Shown here piece by piece: positions 53,661 to 62,954 of a stretch of 64,000 nucleotides of DNA; position 1 is the first letter of the stretch; each line of letters starts with the position of its first letter. The DNA comes from Shimia abyssi. GTDB lineage: Bacteria > Pseudomonadota > Alphaproteobacteria > Rhodobacterales > Rhodobacteraceae. The stretch lies in assembly GCF_003014475.1 (NCBI RefSeq), contig NZ_PYGJ01000003.1, forward strand, positions 124,001 to 188,000. The letters are read 5' to 3'. The notes below the pieces were generated by a model. It did not search any database. It was given only the letters and a program-made list of their open reading frames with translations, and was not told the DNA's origin. The position numbers were made by a program, and so were the translations under genes.

Positions 53661-55352
53661 ATGGTTCCAAATCTATCCGCTTTGTTGGCGCGCGCCGCGG
53701 TGTTTCATTCCACTCGGTTCGACAAAGTCACGCACCACGTCAGGCAGACGCAAACTGCTTGTTTGCAAGATATTCTGCGCTACAGCGGCAATGGCGCTAT
53801 CGCACGCGATCTGCGTGTGAGCGAGAGAACGCCTGAGGATGTATTTCGTCGTGAGGTGCCTGTGCAGTCTTACGCTGCGTTTGCCCCATATGCAGAACGG
53901 ATCGCCAATGGTGAAAAAAACGTCGTGTCAAAGGAGGATGTTTTGTTCATGGCAACCAGCAGCGGAACCACAGGTACGCGCAAGTTGTTGCCAATTACCA
54001 AGACTGTGCACCGCGTTCGACAACGGGCCCGCATGGCGTCGGCAGGATATCTGGTGCGAGGCTTGACCAAGCGGCATTTGCCTCATGGTCGGATCATGAT
54101 CACCAGTAGTGCGGCCATGATGGGAGAGACGTCTGGGGGTATCCCTTTTGGGTTTACGTCGGCATGCGTGCATAACATGAATCGTAGCAAGTATTCCGCC
54201 CGGATTGTGACACCGTATCCATTTGATGTGATGGCGATTCCGGGGGTTCGGGAGCGTCACATAATGAGTTTCCTGTTTGCCCTGCGCGATCCAAAGTTGC
54301 GGTTCATCGCTGGAAATTTCCCTCCATTTCTCCTGCACATCGCCGCGCAACTTAATGAAGAAGCGCCTATGTTAATCGAGGCACTGCGTACAGGTGGTGT
54401 TCCAGACGGTGTTGTTCTGAATGAGCGGACACATCGGAAGCTGGCGAAGTCACTGCGGGCTGATCCTCAACGAGCGGAGGTTCTGGCGCGGATTTTCGAA
54501 AGGGACGGGCGGTTGGACCCGGGCAGCGTCTGGCCAGGATTGACGGCGTTGTTTACTTCTCTAGGTGATGCCTCAACGCCATATCTGCCCTCAATCAAGA
54601 AGGTATTCGGCGACAAGCCACTGTTTGGCGGCCTGTATTCAGCGACGGAATCCGTTTTTGGAGTGAACACTGAGATTGACGATGGGTCGTCGACCCTTGC
54701 GATTGGTAGCGCATATTTCGAATTCGTACCACGCGACCAATGGGACCAGGAGTGTCCTGAGTCTGTGTTGCCACATGAAGTTGAAGTCGGGCAGGAGTAC
54801 AGAATTATCGTAACCAATTACCATGGTTTGATGAGATACGATATTGGCGACATCGTGCGAATTACCGGTTGGCATAATACGACGCCAAAATTAACGTTCT
54901 TGCGTCGCCGAGGTGGTGCATTGAATGCAACACATGAAATGACAACCGAAGCAGACATTGATCTTGCGTTGCGAGATGTTGAAGTGCGACTGGGATGTGC
55001 ATTTCATCAAGTTGGGGTGACACTCCGCACAAACCTTAACGGAATGTCACGATATTTTTGGTTGGTTGAGTTTGCTGGATCAGCACCGGATTTGAACATT
55101 TTGGCAGCCAGTCTGGATGCTGCTTTGAGCCGTTCCAATCTCGCGTATGCCGAACGTCGTAAGGATTATATTCCTGAACCCGTTGTAGCATTACTCCCTA
55201 CGGGGACGCTTCGCAGTCTTAAGCGTGGCGATCCGGGAAAACTCACAGATGCGGCCCTTAAGGGGCACCGCATTCTATACGGAAACCCCGCGGTCGAGGG
55301 GCTTAGTAGTAAGGCAATCGCCACCTCCACAGGGTATTTCCCTGCGCAATAA
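53661..55352 (+). CDS. GH3-type acyl-adenylating enzyme
   Basis: The 563-residue protein belongs to the GH3 (auxin-responsive promoter) family. The nucleotide-binding ATSSGTTGTRKLLPIT is near residue 97, GGLYSATESVFG near 320, the LMRYDIGDIVRITG motif near 393 and the C-terminal swivelling domain is after 420. These ANL-related enzymes activate a carboxylate with ATP and join it to an amine or thiol. Bacterial members are poorly studied. In this cluster it might activate the acyl chain or amidate the lipid. It is preceded by GAGGTAAG and is 70 bases after the AbrB-like gene. Confidence 0.88.
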   Translation: MVPNLSALLARAAVFHSTRFDKVTHHVRQTQTACLQDILRYSGNGAIARDLRVSERTPEDVFRREVPVQSYAAFAPYAERIANGEKNVVSKEDVLFMATSSGTTGTRKLLPITKTVHRVRQRARMASAGYLVRGLTKRHLPHGRIMITSSAAMMGETSGGIPFGFTSACVHNMNRSKYSARIVTPYPFDVMAIPGVRERHIMSFLFALRDPKLRFIAGNFPPFLLHIAAQLNEEAPMLIEALRTGGVPDGVVLNERTHRKLAKSLRADPQRAEVLARIFERDGRLDPGSVWPGLTALFTSLGDASTPYLPSIKKVFGDKPLFGGLYSATESVFGVNTEIDDGSSTLAIGSAYFEFVPRDQWDQECPESVLPHEVEVGQEYRIIVTNYHGLMRYDIGDIVRITGWHNTTPKLTFLRRRGGALNATHEMTTEADIDLALRDVEVRLGCAFHQVGVTLRTNLNGMSRYFWLVEFAGSAPDLNILAASLDAALSRSNLAYAERRKDYIPEPVVALLPTGTLRSLKRGDPGKLTDAALKGHRILYGNPAVEGLSSKAIATSTGYFPAQ

Positions 55353-55444
55353 CGCAGCTGTTGGGGTGTGCTTCCGTACTATCGGGTCACGAATGCCGAT
55401 TGCGTGGCATGCATCAAAAGTTGAGTTTTACCTGCGACATTTTG

Positions 55445-55829
55445 GGGATCAGACAACGGCCCAAAGTTCATTTTTTAGGCTGTCAGGGATTGCATTGCGG
55501 CTGTCGGCGCCAAAAAACGTTCCATATCGAAACGGGATCACCTAGGGAGAAAGGAAACTGCGAAAGCTTCGATGCCCGGATCGGAGACGGGCTGCTGAAC
55601 GGGGAAGTCTTCTACAAGCTACGCGAAGACCAAATCATCATCGAAGAATGGGGGGCCTCTGCGTAATGCAATATCTTCGCCTGCCGAGCAGCGAGAAACG
55701 CCACAACACTAAATGTCCTCAAAGCGCTTTCGGCTTTTGCCCATCGGTTCCGGTAAAAATTGTTCCGACAGAACCCAAACCAATCATGTACTAGTAATCA
55801 AGACGGGCAACTTAGGTGGGGCAGATCCT
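55445..55829 (+). mobile_element. IS3-family insertion-sequence relic, right of the lipid cluster
   Basis: Broken reading frames still show DNGPKF (second catalytic Asp region), VRDCIAAVGAK, HIETGSPREKGNCESFDARI and LLNGEVFYKLRE, the end of an IS3-type DDE transposase with several frameshifts. From about 55600 on, the DNA matches the relic at 40516-40800 in inverted orientation, including the non-coding tail up to GGTGGGGCAGATC. The first 90 bases after the GH3 stop (55353-55444) and 55830-55890 show nothing else. Confidence 0.75.
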
Positions 55830-55890
55830 TGGATCGCACGATATCGCGTGAGGCCCAAAATGCGCTGTTGATTGTTCAGGAAATCGACGG

Positions 55891-58320
55891 TTAGCCGCGT
55901 ATGTGGTTATGTTGTGGGTCGTATGGGCAGGGTTCGATCACCGTGGCCGCCGTCAGCTTTCCACACAGGTCAATTTCGCACTTTGTTGTAGGGGGCGAAA
56001 TTTTCGGATCGACAAAGGCGTAGGCAAGGTTGAGCTGTGTTCGGTGGCCCCATTCGCCGGACGTGACAGTTCCGACGACTTGGTCGTCCAGCATCACGGA
56101 CGCGCCCGGTTGTGCTGGAGCATGTGTGCCTTTTACGTGAAGGCTGACCAATTTGCGGCGGGGCAGCGACCTTTCAAGAAGCGCCGATTGGCCAATGAAC
56201 TCTGGTTTGGTCGGTTTGACAAACCGGGTCAGGCCGGTTTCGAACGGGTCAAACTCTGTGATCAGGTCTGACTTCCAATGCAGAAAGCCTTTTTCAAGGC
56301 GCATTGAGTCGACCGCGCGGGCGCCAAAGGGTTTGAGACCGTAGGGTTCCCCGGCTTCGGTAAGGGCAATATACGCGGCGTAGAGCGAGGCGTTGGGGAT
56401 GTGAATTTCATAGGCGAGTTCGCCGGAGAAGCTTACCCCCATGACCGTGGCCGGAGCAAAGCCGATGGTGCACTCTCGGACGGACAACCAAGGGAAGGCT
56501 GATTTGGACCAGTTTCCGCGGGCGCAATGTGCAAGGACAGTGCGTGCATTTGGGCCTGCGAGCACGAGAATGGTTTGGTCATTGGTTAAGGAATGCAGTT
56601 GCACGTCTTCTTCCGGGCGAAGATTCGCGCGGAGCCAGTCCATGTCGTGAAATTCACTGGCAGCAGCTGAACCGTACCAGACTCGTTCGGGTCCACGATC
56701 ACTGGCGGGCAAGTTGGCGATGGTGGCCTCTGCCTTGATGCACCCATGATGATTTAGCAGGTAGGTCAGGCCGACACGGCCTAATCGGCGGGGCAGAGTG
56801 CCGCACACCATACGATCGAGGAATGTGTGACGGTCGCGACCGGTGATTTCAATCCGGTTGAAGCCATTTACCTCGCAAAGGCCGACATTGGTTTGGACGT
56901 TTTGGACTTCGGCGGCGACGAGATCAAAAGTTTCGTCAAATGAGTAACCGAGTGTTGGGTGAAAGTCTCGCGCAGGCTTGATGTAGTCGACGCGCTCCCA
57001 GCCGTTCACCACGGTGAATTCGGCGTTTTGCGCGGCCCAGATTGGCGTGAGAGGGGTGGTTTTGGCCGGCCGTCCGGCGGGGCGATGTTCGTGGGGGAAG
57101 TGAAAACGGAATTCGTTTTGGTAATCCTCTATGGCTTTCAGCGCGGTCAATTCGACATTAGCGTGGCCGGTAAAACGGCGGGGGTCGACACACCATGTGT
57201 CATAAACCGCTTCGCCATGCACGATCTGCTGGGCGAGTAACCAGCCGTGCCCGCCGCCTTCGCCAAGCCCAGCTCGCAGGCCGATGATACAGAATGCGTT
57301 GCGTTTGCCCGGGATTGGACCGACCAGCGGCGCGCCGTCAATTGTGTAGGTGATTGGACCGTTGACGATAGAGCGTATGCCGGTTTCGCGTAACGCGGGC
57401 ATTCGCTCCATAGCACCTTCTAATACGTCCATAACACGGTCCAGATCGTCCGGGCAAAGGGCGTTTACAAAGTTAGGGTCAATCCCGTCCATCCCCCAAG
57501 TTTTGCAGTCTTGTTCGTAAAACCCAACCAGAAGTCCGTTTTTTTCCTGACGGCAATAATAGTCGCTGATCGGGCAGCGCAGGAGTGGCATGCGGTGGTC
57601 AGAGGAAGCGATGGCGGGGATATCTTCGGTCAGGAAGTATTGGTGTTCCATCGAGGCAATGGGGTGTTGAACACCCATCATCGCACCCACCTCGTTCACG
57701 CGATAACCGCCGGCATTGACCACAATGTCACAATCGATATCACCCTTGTTGGTATGAACGATCCAAGTGTCATCAGCGCGCTGGGTCAATCCGGTGACCG
57801 GCGTGTGACGATAGATTTGTGCACCGGCGTTGCGGGCGCGGCGCGCCAACGCCTGACAAAGCTGAGCCGGGTCAATATCGCCGTCCAATGGATCCCAAAG
57901 CCCACCAAGAAGGTTGTCGGTCGACACAAGGGGGTGGCGTCGCGCGCATTCTTCGGCGTCGATGACCTCGAAATGCACGTCCATACCGCGCGCCATCGAG
58001 GTGAAATGCCGATAGCCCTGCATTTGAGCTTCGTTATTTGCGAGGCGAATGCCGCCGTCGCCGTGGTGGTAGTTGATCGGGTAGTCAGGGTCTTCTGACA
58101 ACTCCTTGTAAAGCTGGATCGAATGCGTTTTTAGGCCCACCATGGTTTGGTTCATGCCGAAATTGGTCACCTGGGCCGCAGAATGCCATGTCGTGCCGCT
58201 GGTGAGTTCGTCCCGCTCGAGCAGAACAACATCGCTCCAACCCTCTTGGGTGAGGTGATACAAGGTTGAACACCCGGCGATGCCACCGCCGATCACGACC
58301 ACTTTGGTTCTGGTTTTCAT
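55891..58320 (-). CDS. FAD-dependent dimethylglycine/sarcosine dehydrogenase-like protein with GcvT domain
   Basis: The 809-residue flavoenzyme has an N-terminal DAO-type oxidoreductase domain and a C-terminal GcvT/folate-binding domain. Segments: VVVIGGGIAGCSTLYHL FAD motif at residues 8-24; the His after SGTTWHSAAQ near 44, a possible covalent flavin attachment region; GcvT-like GFNRIEITGRDRHTFLDRMV near 485 and LEKGFLHWKSDLITEFDPFE near 680. Such proteins oxidise N-methyl groups of dimethylglycine, sarcosine or similar compounds and pass one-carbon units to tetrahydrofolate. It is followed upstream by a LysR gene in the same orientation. Substrate unassigned. Confidence 0.87.
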   Translation of the reverse strand: MKTRTKVVVIGGGIAGCSTLYHLTQEGWSDVVLLERDELTSGTTWHSAAQVTNFGMNQTMVGLKTHSIQLYKELSEDPDYPINYHHGDGGIRLANNEAQMQGYRHFTSMARGMDVHFEVIDAEECARRHPLVSTDNLLGGLWDPLDGDIDPAQLCQALARRARNAGAQIYRHTPVTGLTQRADDTWIVHTNKGDIDCDIVVNAGGYRVNEVGAMMGVQHPIASMEHQYFLTEDIPAIASSDHRMPLLRCPISDYYCRQEKNGLLVGFYEQDCKTWGMDGIDPNFVNALCPDDLDRVMDVLEGAMERMPALRETGIRSIVNGPITYTIDGAPLVGPIPGKRNAFCIIGLRAGLGEGGGHGWLLAQQIVHGEAVYDTWCVDPRRFTGHANVELTALKAIEDYQNEFRFHFPHEHRPAGRPAKTTPLTPIWAAQNAEFTVVNGWERVDYIKPARDFHPTLGYSFDETFDLVAAEVQNVQTNVGLCEVNGFNRIEITGRDRHTFLDRMVCGTLPRRLGRVGLTYLLNHHGCIKAEATIANLPASDRGPERVWYGSAAASEFHDMDWLRANLRPEEDVQLHSLTNDQTILVLAGPNARTVLAHCARGNWSKSAFPWLSVRECTIGFAPATVMGVSFSGELAYEIHIPNASLYAAYIALTEAGEPYGLKPFGARAVDSMRLEKGFLHWKSDLITEFDPFETGLTRFVKPTKPEFIGQSALLERSLPRRKLVSLHVKGTHAPAQPGASVMLDDQVVGTVTSGEWGHRTQLNLAYAFVDPKISPPTTKCEIDLCGKLTAATVIEPCPYDPQHNHIRG

Positions 58321-58440
58321 ATGCTTCCCCGTCTTTCTTGAAATGTGCGCGGGGTCAGTGATTGGCGTCTATGACGACATGTTGTTTTGGAAAAACTCGC
58401 AAACAATCTTCGCAAAAATGCGATGTAGCTGGATGTGAAC

Positions 58441-59415
58441 TTAGGTTGAACTCGGGTCCAACACATAGAAATCCGGCGAGAGCCAAGGCAGTGAGTCCAG
58501 AATAGGAATGACAAAATGGCTGGACAGGAGGCTTCGCACGATATCAGCGATCAACTCCGCGGTGGCGCGTGGATAAAGGTCGCTGCAATAGACCGCAAGA
58601 ACCCGAGAAAACGCTTTGTTTTGAAAGGCGTGCAGAGCGATCCTATTCTGATACCTCTTCGCGCGATTATAACTGGCGGGTGTGGTGATCGCCCAACCTC
58701 GACCCTCAGCAACCATGCCCAAAAGAGAGTGGTTGCTCTCAAACTCGAACCGGTTGGGCAAGGACACGCGAGTGCGGCGAAGGTGTAATTCGATCAGATT
58801 GCCAATGATCAAGTTCTGAGAATAGCGCAGGAAGGGCATTTTGGAACGCCCTGCGAGGCAATCTTCTGGAGTTTCCGTGGCGTTTATCGGCAAGGCGATA
58901 ACAAATGGGTCGCGTAGCAGCGGGAACTCAATCAGGTCAGAGACATCTGCAATTGGGCGGGTTGCGACGCCGACGTCGAGTTTCTTTTCATGCAACATGT
59001 GAAGGATGGCGTGGCTGGGCCTGTTGAGGTGTTTGAAAGTACAGTTTGGCATGGCCAGAGACAATTGCTGGGCAAGCTCGGGGGCGACCTCGCTGTCCAA
59101 CTCGTCGACGATACCTAGCCTGAGGTCGCGCACTTGAGAGAGGTTGCCAGACATCAATTCGGTTTCGCCGCGCCGGATTACACGAAGTCCTTCTTCGACG
59201 TGACGGGCAAAAATCACCCCCGCCGGTGTCAGGATCATCGGGCGTTTGGAATGGTCGACGAGGTCCATGCCGAGACTTTCCTCTACGCCACGCAAATGAT
59301 GTGATATGGTGCTAATGGACAAGCCGGTTTCTTTGGAGACTTTGCTGGCAGAGCCCGATTTCGCGATCAGCTGAAAGATTTCTAGCCCGCGAAGGCTTAG
59401 ATTTGAGCGCTGCAT
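58441..59415 (-). CDS. LysR-family transcriptional regulator
   Basis: This 324-residue regulator has an N-terminal helix-turn-helix (LRGLEIFQLIAKSGSASKVS, residues about 9-28, with the recognition helix at GLSISTISHHLRGVEESLG) and a C-terminal effector-binding domain (about 95-300). It is divergent from the Tau-type ABC importer by about 195 bases and convergent in reading with the flavoenzyme downstream. It is the likely regulator of one or both units. LysR sites (T-N11-A) may lie in 59416-59610; TTTCG-AATATT-TCGAAA at 59458-59473 is a conspicuous near-palindrome there. Confidence 0.88.
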   Translation of the reverse strand: MQRSNLSLRGLEIFQLIAKSGSASKVSKETGLSISTISHHLRGVEESLGMDLVDHSKRPMILTPAGVIFARHVEEGLRVIRRGETELMSGNLSQVRDLRLGIVDELDSEVAPELAQQLSLAMPNCTFKHLNRPSHAILHMLHEKKLDVGVATRPIADVSDLIEFPLLRDPFVIALPINATETPEDCLAGRSKMPFLRYSQNLIIGNLIELHLRRTRVSLPNRFEFESNHSLLGMVAEGRGWAITTPASYNRAKRYQNRIALHAFQNKAFSRVLAVYCSDLYPRATAELIADIVRSLLSSHFVIPILDSLPWLSPDFYVLDPSST

Positions 59416-59457
59416 ATGAATGCTTTTCCTGCTTGGTGAAACATGTACTGCAAATAG

Positions 59458-59473
59458 TTTCGAATATTTCGAA
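59458..59473. promoter_or_regulatory. Palindrome TTTCGAATATTTCGAAA in the divergent LysR/ABC promoter
   Basis: TTTCGAA and its mirrored copy TTCGAAA flank a short AT core between the LysR gene and the ABC importer. This is the usual position for a LysR operator. Factor assignment is by position only. Confidence 0.4.
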
Positions 59474-59610
59474 ACTAAAATCCATCTTTTTTGTAGTTGC
59501 CAAAATTGATGCGCACGGCGTCGTAAAACGGTGTGAGATACGCGTGGCTCAAATAAGGAAGCCGGTCAGCGGGACTCCGTTGGCATGCGAACGACAACTG
59601 GGAGAAAAAG

Positions 59611-60615
59611 ATGAAATCCAACAAGTTTAAGCAGGGTGTTGCGGCACTGGCGCTGGGGACTGCTGCATTTGGGGCTGCGCCTGCAATGGCTGAGAGCATT
59701 ACAGTGGCGTATTTCCTGGAATGGCCAATGCCGTTTGAATACGCCAAGCAGATGGGCACCTACGAAGAAGCGTTGGGCATGGATATCAACTGGGTCAGCT
59801 TTGAGAGCGGCGTGAAAATGTCGGCTGCGATGGCTTCGGGTGATGTGCAGCTGTCAGTCAGCCAGGGTGTGCCACCGTTTGTAGTTGCGACCAGCGCGGG
59901 GCAGGACCTGCAAATTCTGGACGTTGCGGTCAGCTATGCGGACAACGACAACTGCGTTGCGCGGGCTGATCTGGAAATCGACAAAAGCAATGCGGCAGAG
60001 CTTGCTGGTAAAAAGGTCGCTGTTCCGCTGGGAACCGCCGCGCATTATGGCTTTTTGAAGCAGATGTCGCATTTCGGTGTTGATGTCGCGTCGATGGATG
60101 TTGTCGACATGGATCCGCCTGATGGTGCCGCAGCAATTGCGCAGGGCGCGATCGACATGTTTTGCGGCTGGGGCGGTTCGCTGCGCCGCGCGCTTGAGCA
60201 CGGCAACGTACTGCTTTCAGGAGCGGAAAAAACCGAGCTGGGTATTCTGGTGTTTGACGTGACGTCTGGACCGGCGGATTGGGTTGCTGAGAATGGTGAC
60301 ACTGTTGCGAAATTCCTGAAAGTGACAGCAGATGCAAACGCGATGTGGGCGGATGAGGCAAACCATGCCAAAATGCTTCCGCTGATCGCAAAGGATGCGG
60401 GCATGGACGAAGCCGCAACAGCCCAAACCATGGCGACGTTCTCTTTCCCGACGGTTGAAGATCAGCTGTCTGATAAGTGGCTGGGTGGCAATGCTCAGAC
60501 ATTCATGAAGGGTGTCGCGGATGTGTTCGTAGAAGCCGGTAGCATCGATGGTGCGCTGGACACATACGAAAACAACGTCAACACAGGTCCGCTGGAAGCC
60601 GCAGGCGACATGTAA
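59611..60615 (+). CDS. TauA-type ABC transporter substrate-binding protein
   Basis: The 334-residue periplasmic binding protein has a Sec signal peptide (KFKQGVAALALGTAAFGAAPAMA, cleavage near residue 27). A nitrate/taurine-type fold follows: ITVAYFLEWPMPFEYAKQMG, SFESGVKMSAAMASGDVQLSV near 70 and VAVPLGTAAHYGFLKQM near 137. The Trp/Phe pattern suggests a small organic anion or aromatic amine ligand. Two hairpins follow before the ATPase gene. The neighbouring N-methyl-oxidising enzyme hints at an amine or sulfonate substrate; this is inference. Confidence 0.9.
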   Translation: MKSNKFKQGVAALALGTAAFGAAPAMAESITVAYFLEWPMPFEYAKQMGTYEEALGMDINWVSFESGVKMSAAMASGDVQLSVSQGVPPFVVATSAGQDLQILDVAVSYADNDNCVARADLEIDKSNAAELAGKKVAVPLGTAAHYGFLKQMSHFGVDVASMDVVDMDPPDGAAAIAQGAIDMFCGWGGSLRRALEHGNVLLSGAEKTELGILVFDVTSGPADWVAENGDTVAKFLKVTADANAMWADEANHAKMLPLIAKDAGMDEAATAQTMATFSFPTVEDQLSDKWLGGNAQTFMKGVADVFVEAGSIDGALDTYENNVNTGPLEAAGDM

Positions 60616-60625
60616 GACTGGATGA

Positions 60626-60689
60626 GGAACGGCGGCCATCCCCCGCCGTTCCCGCGACACGTGGTTTGACAAAGGGCCACGTGTTTTTT
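60626..60689 (+). terminator. Two hairpins after the binding-protein gene
   Basis: The first pairs GGAACGGCGG (60626-60635) with CCGCCGTTCC (60643-60652), without a T tail. The second pairs ACACGTGG (60657-60664) with CCACGTGT (60677-60684), followed by a T run. The pair should raise binding-protein mRNA over the ATPase and permease. Confidence 0.75.
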
Positions 60690-60719
60690 GTGAATTGAGC
60701 CCAACGGAAAGCGCAAGCA

Positions 60720-61526
60720 ATGTCCGGACTATCCATAGAAAATATCTCAATGCGGTTCGATCTGCCCAATGGCAGTTCGGTACAGGCATTGAAGAATGTA
60801 TCGCTCCACTTAAAACCGGGGGAGTTGATGAGTGTGCTGGGCCCGTCGGGCTGTGGCAAAACCACGTTATTGAATATCGTGGCAGGTTTTTTGGCGCCGA
60901 CAGAAGGCGAAATCAGAATGAACGGTCACACAGTGACCGGCCCGGATGCCGAGCGCGGCATGGTATTTCAGCAAGGCGCGCTGTTTGAGTGGATGGATGT
61001 GCGCGGCAATGTGAGTTTTGGACCTCGCATGAAAGGCGAAAATGAAGCTCATTGGGGTGCAAATGTAGATCATTTGCTAGATGTCACCGGGCTGGGAGAC
61101 TTCAAGGACAAGGCGATTTACGAATTGTCCGGTGGGATGCAGCAGCGCGTCGCTCTGGCGCGCTGTCTGGCGAATGACCCAGATGTGATCCTGATGGACG
61201 AACCTTTGGGCGCGTTGGACGCGTTGACGCGGGAAAAGATGCAAGGGTTGGTCCTGAAGCTTTGGAAGGAAACTGGCAAGACCATCATTTTGATCACGCA
61301 CTCAGTTGAAGAAGCATTGTTGCTGGGTGAACGGTTGCTGGTGATGGCACCGCGCCCCGGACGTATCCACAAGGAGTATCAGCTGCCATTTGCGGATATG
61401 GGCGTAAATGCCGATTTACGTGAAGTGAAACAGGCGCAGGGGTATAATGATACACGCGAAGAGATCCTTGAGATGATCTGGGACATGGAAGAAGAAATCA
61501 TGGGCCGTACGGAGGATCAGAAATGA
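60720..61526 (+). CDS. TauB-type ABC transporter ATPase
   Basis: The 268-residue ATPase has Walker A LGPSGCGKTT near residue 42, signature ELSGGMQQRVALARCL near 137, Walker B ILMDEPLGALDALT near 160 and switch His in ILITHSVEEALL near 193. It is the energy subunit of the nitrate/taurine class importer. It overlaps the permease by 4 bases (ATGA). The C-terminal 40 residues (MILEMIWDMEEEIM region) are acidic. Confidence 0.92.
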   Translation: MSGLSIENISMRFDLPNGSSVQALKNVSLHLKPGELMSVLGPSGCGKTTLLNIVAGFLAPTEGEIRMNGHTVTGPDAERGMVFQQGALFEWMDVRGNVSFGPRMKGENEAHWGANVDHLLDVTGLGDFKDKAIYELSGGMQQRVALARCLANDPDVILMDEPLGALDALTREKMQGLVLKLWKETGKTIILITHSVEEALLLGERLLVMAPRPGRIHKEYQLPFADMGVNADLREVKQAQGYNDTREEILEMIWDMEEEIMGRTEDQK

Positions 61527-62797
61527 TTGGTTTGATTATCCTGCTGGTTTACGTGGCGATTTTTATCGTCTCATTCCTGATTGTGCGGTTCTTAGTGCAA
61601 AAGACGACCACAGATTATACCGCTCTGAAAACCGTTACTTTTGGTGACGAAAGTGCGGTGACGTCGAACAGGGTGGCGTCGGTGGTGTCCGTATTGACGA
61701 TTTTTCTAATCTGGGGATCGTTCACCGGTTCGGTTCTCATACCGCGTTTTCTGCACGCGCCAGGGCCGTTTGTTGGAGAAACGTCGTTCACCTATACAAT
61801 TGAAACACCCGAGGGCGCACGCGATGACGCGACGATCTTTGTCCGGGTTATGGGTTTTGGTGAAGAAACGGTAAAGTTCGAAGTGCCTCCGGGTGACGGC
61901 ATTGCCAAGGACGACGCGGTGGCGATGCCTGCATCACGTTCAACAACGATCATTTATGACAAGAACGACGAGGTGACACGCAAGGATGGCGCGCGTCTGG
62001 TCGCGATTGATGGCGAAACGATTGGGCCAGATATCGCGTTGAACACGGATGTGGGGCGTTTTGCGTTAACGGAGAAGGGGGCAATTACCTTTGCGCCACC
62101 CAAGGGTTTGCAAATGGAACCCATCTGGCTTCCTCCGCCTGAGGCAGTTGTTGGACGTGTGATTGAAATTGCCAATGATGGGTATCGCGACAGCACGCTG
62201 TGGAAACACTTGGGGTATTCATTGTTCCGAGTGATTGCCGGGTTCTTCTTTGGTGCACTGCTGGGTATTCCGCTGGGATATGCAATGGGTCTAAGCAACT
62301 GGTTCCGTGGTTGGTTTGAACCGATTGTTGAATTCATGAGGCCTGTTCCGCCGCTGGCGCTAATTCCGCTGGTCATTATCTGGTTTGGGATTGGCGAGAC
62401 GGGCAAGATTATCCTGTTGTTCCTCGCCTCGCTCTGGATCATGGCGATTTCGGCAAGGGCAGGTGTGTCTGGTGTGAATATCACCAAGGTGCACGCAGCC
62501 TATTCGCTGGGTGCGAGCAAGATCCAGATCCTGCGTAACGTTATCATTCCAAACTCTCTGCCTGAGATCTTCACCGGCGCGCGGGTTGCCATGGGAGTAT
62601 GTTGGGGAACGGTTGTGGCCGCCGAATTGGTTGCAGCGTCCGAAGGAGCGGGCATGATGATCATGGTCGCGTCCAAGTTCCAGCTGACTGATATCGTGCT
62701 CATGGGGATCATCCTGATTGGTGTGATCGGGTTTGGCATCGACATTTTGATGCGCCGACTTGAGAACCTGTTGGTGCCGTGGAAAGGGCGCAGCTAA
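61523..62797 (+). CDS. TauC-type ABC transporter permease with an N-terminal extra domain
   Basis: The 424-residue membrane protein is longer than the usual 260-280 residues. The C-terminal part (about 215-424) is a normal permease domain: helices from WKHLGYSLFRVIAGFFFGA on, and the ABC-contact loop AYSLGASKIQILRNVIIPN near 330. The N-terminal part adds two helices (about 2-22 and 48-70) around a beta-rich extracytoplasmic region (about 80-200). A polar periplasmic insertion in a Tau-type permease is unusual and may contact the binding protein. Followed by a strong terminator. Confidence 0.88.
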   Translation: MIGLIILLVYVAIFIVSFLIVRFLVQKTTTDYTALKTVTFGDESAVTSNRVASVVSVLTIFLIWGSFTGSVLIPRFLHAPGPFVGETSFTYTIETPEGARDDATIFVRVMGFGEETVKFEVPPGDGIAKDDAVAMPASRSTTIIYDKNDEVTRKDGARLVAIDGETIGPDIALNTDVGRFALTEKGAITFAPPKGLQMEPIWLPPPEAVVGRVIEIANDGYRDSTLWKHLGYSLFRVIAGFFFGALLGIPLGYAMGLSNWFRGWFEPIVEFMRPVPPLALIPLVIIWFGIGETGKIILLFLASLWIMAISARAGVSGVNITKVHAAYSLGASKIQILRNVIIPNSLPEIFTGARVAMGVCWGTVVAAELVAASEGAGMMIMVASKFQLTDIVLMGIILIGVIGFGIDILMRRLENLLVPWKGRS

Positions 62798-62836
62798 AGA
62801 GTAATTTTTGCTGAAAAGCCAAGGAAAAAATAGTTG

Positions 62837-62873
62837 GTGCGCGTGTCCGATGACACGCGCACTTTTGTTTTTT
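62837..62873 (+). terminator. Rho-independent terminator after the Tau-type ABC genes
   Basis: GTGCGCGTGTC (62837-62847) pairs with GACACGCGCAC (62852-62862), followed by TTTTGTTTTTT. Strong. Confidence 0.92.
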
Positions 62874-62954
62874 GCAGAATGGGTCATACTCTTGGGTGGA
62901 AACAGTGTTCCGCGCTTGGAATAAGACGTGGAACAAAGGAACAGGGAGATGCTT

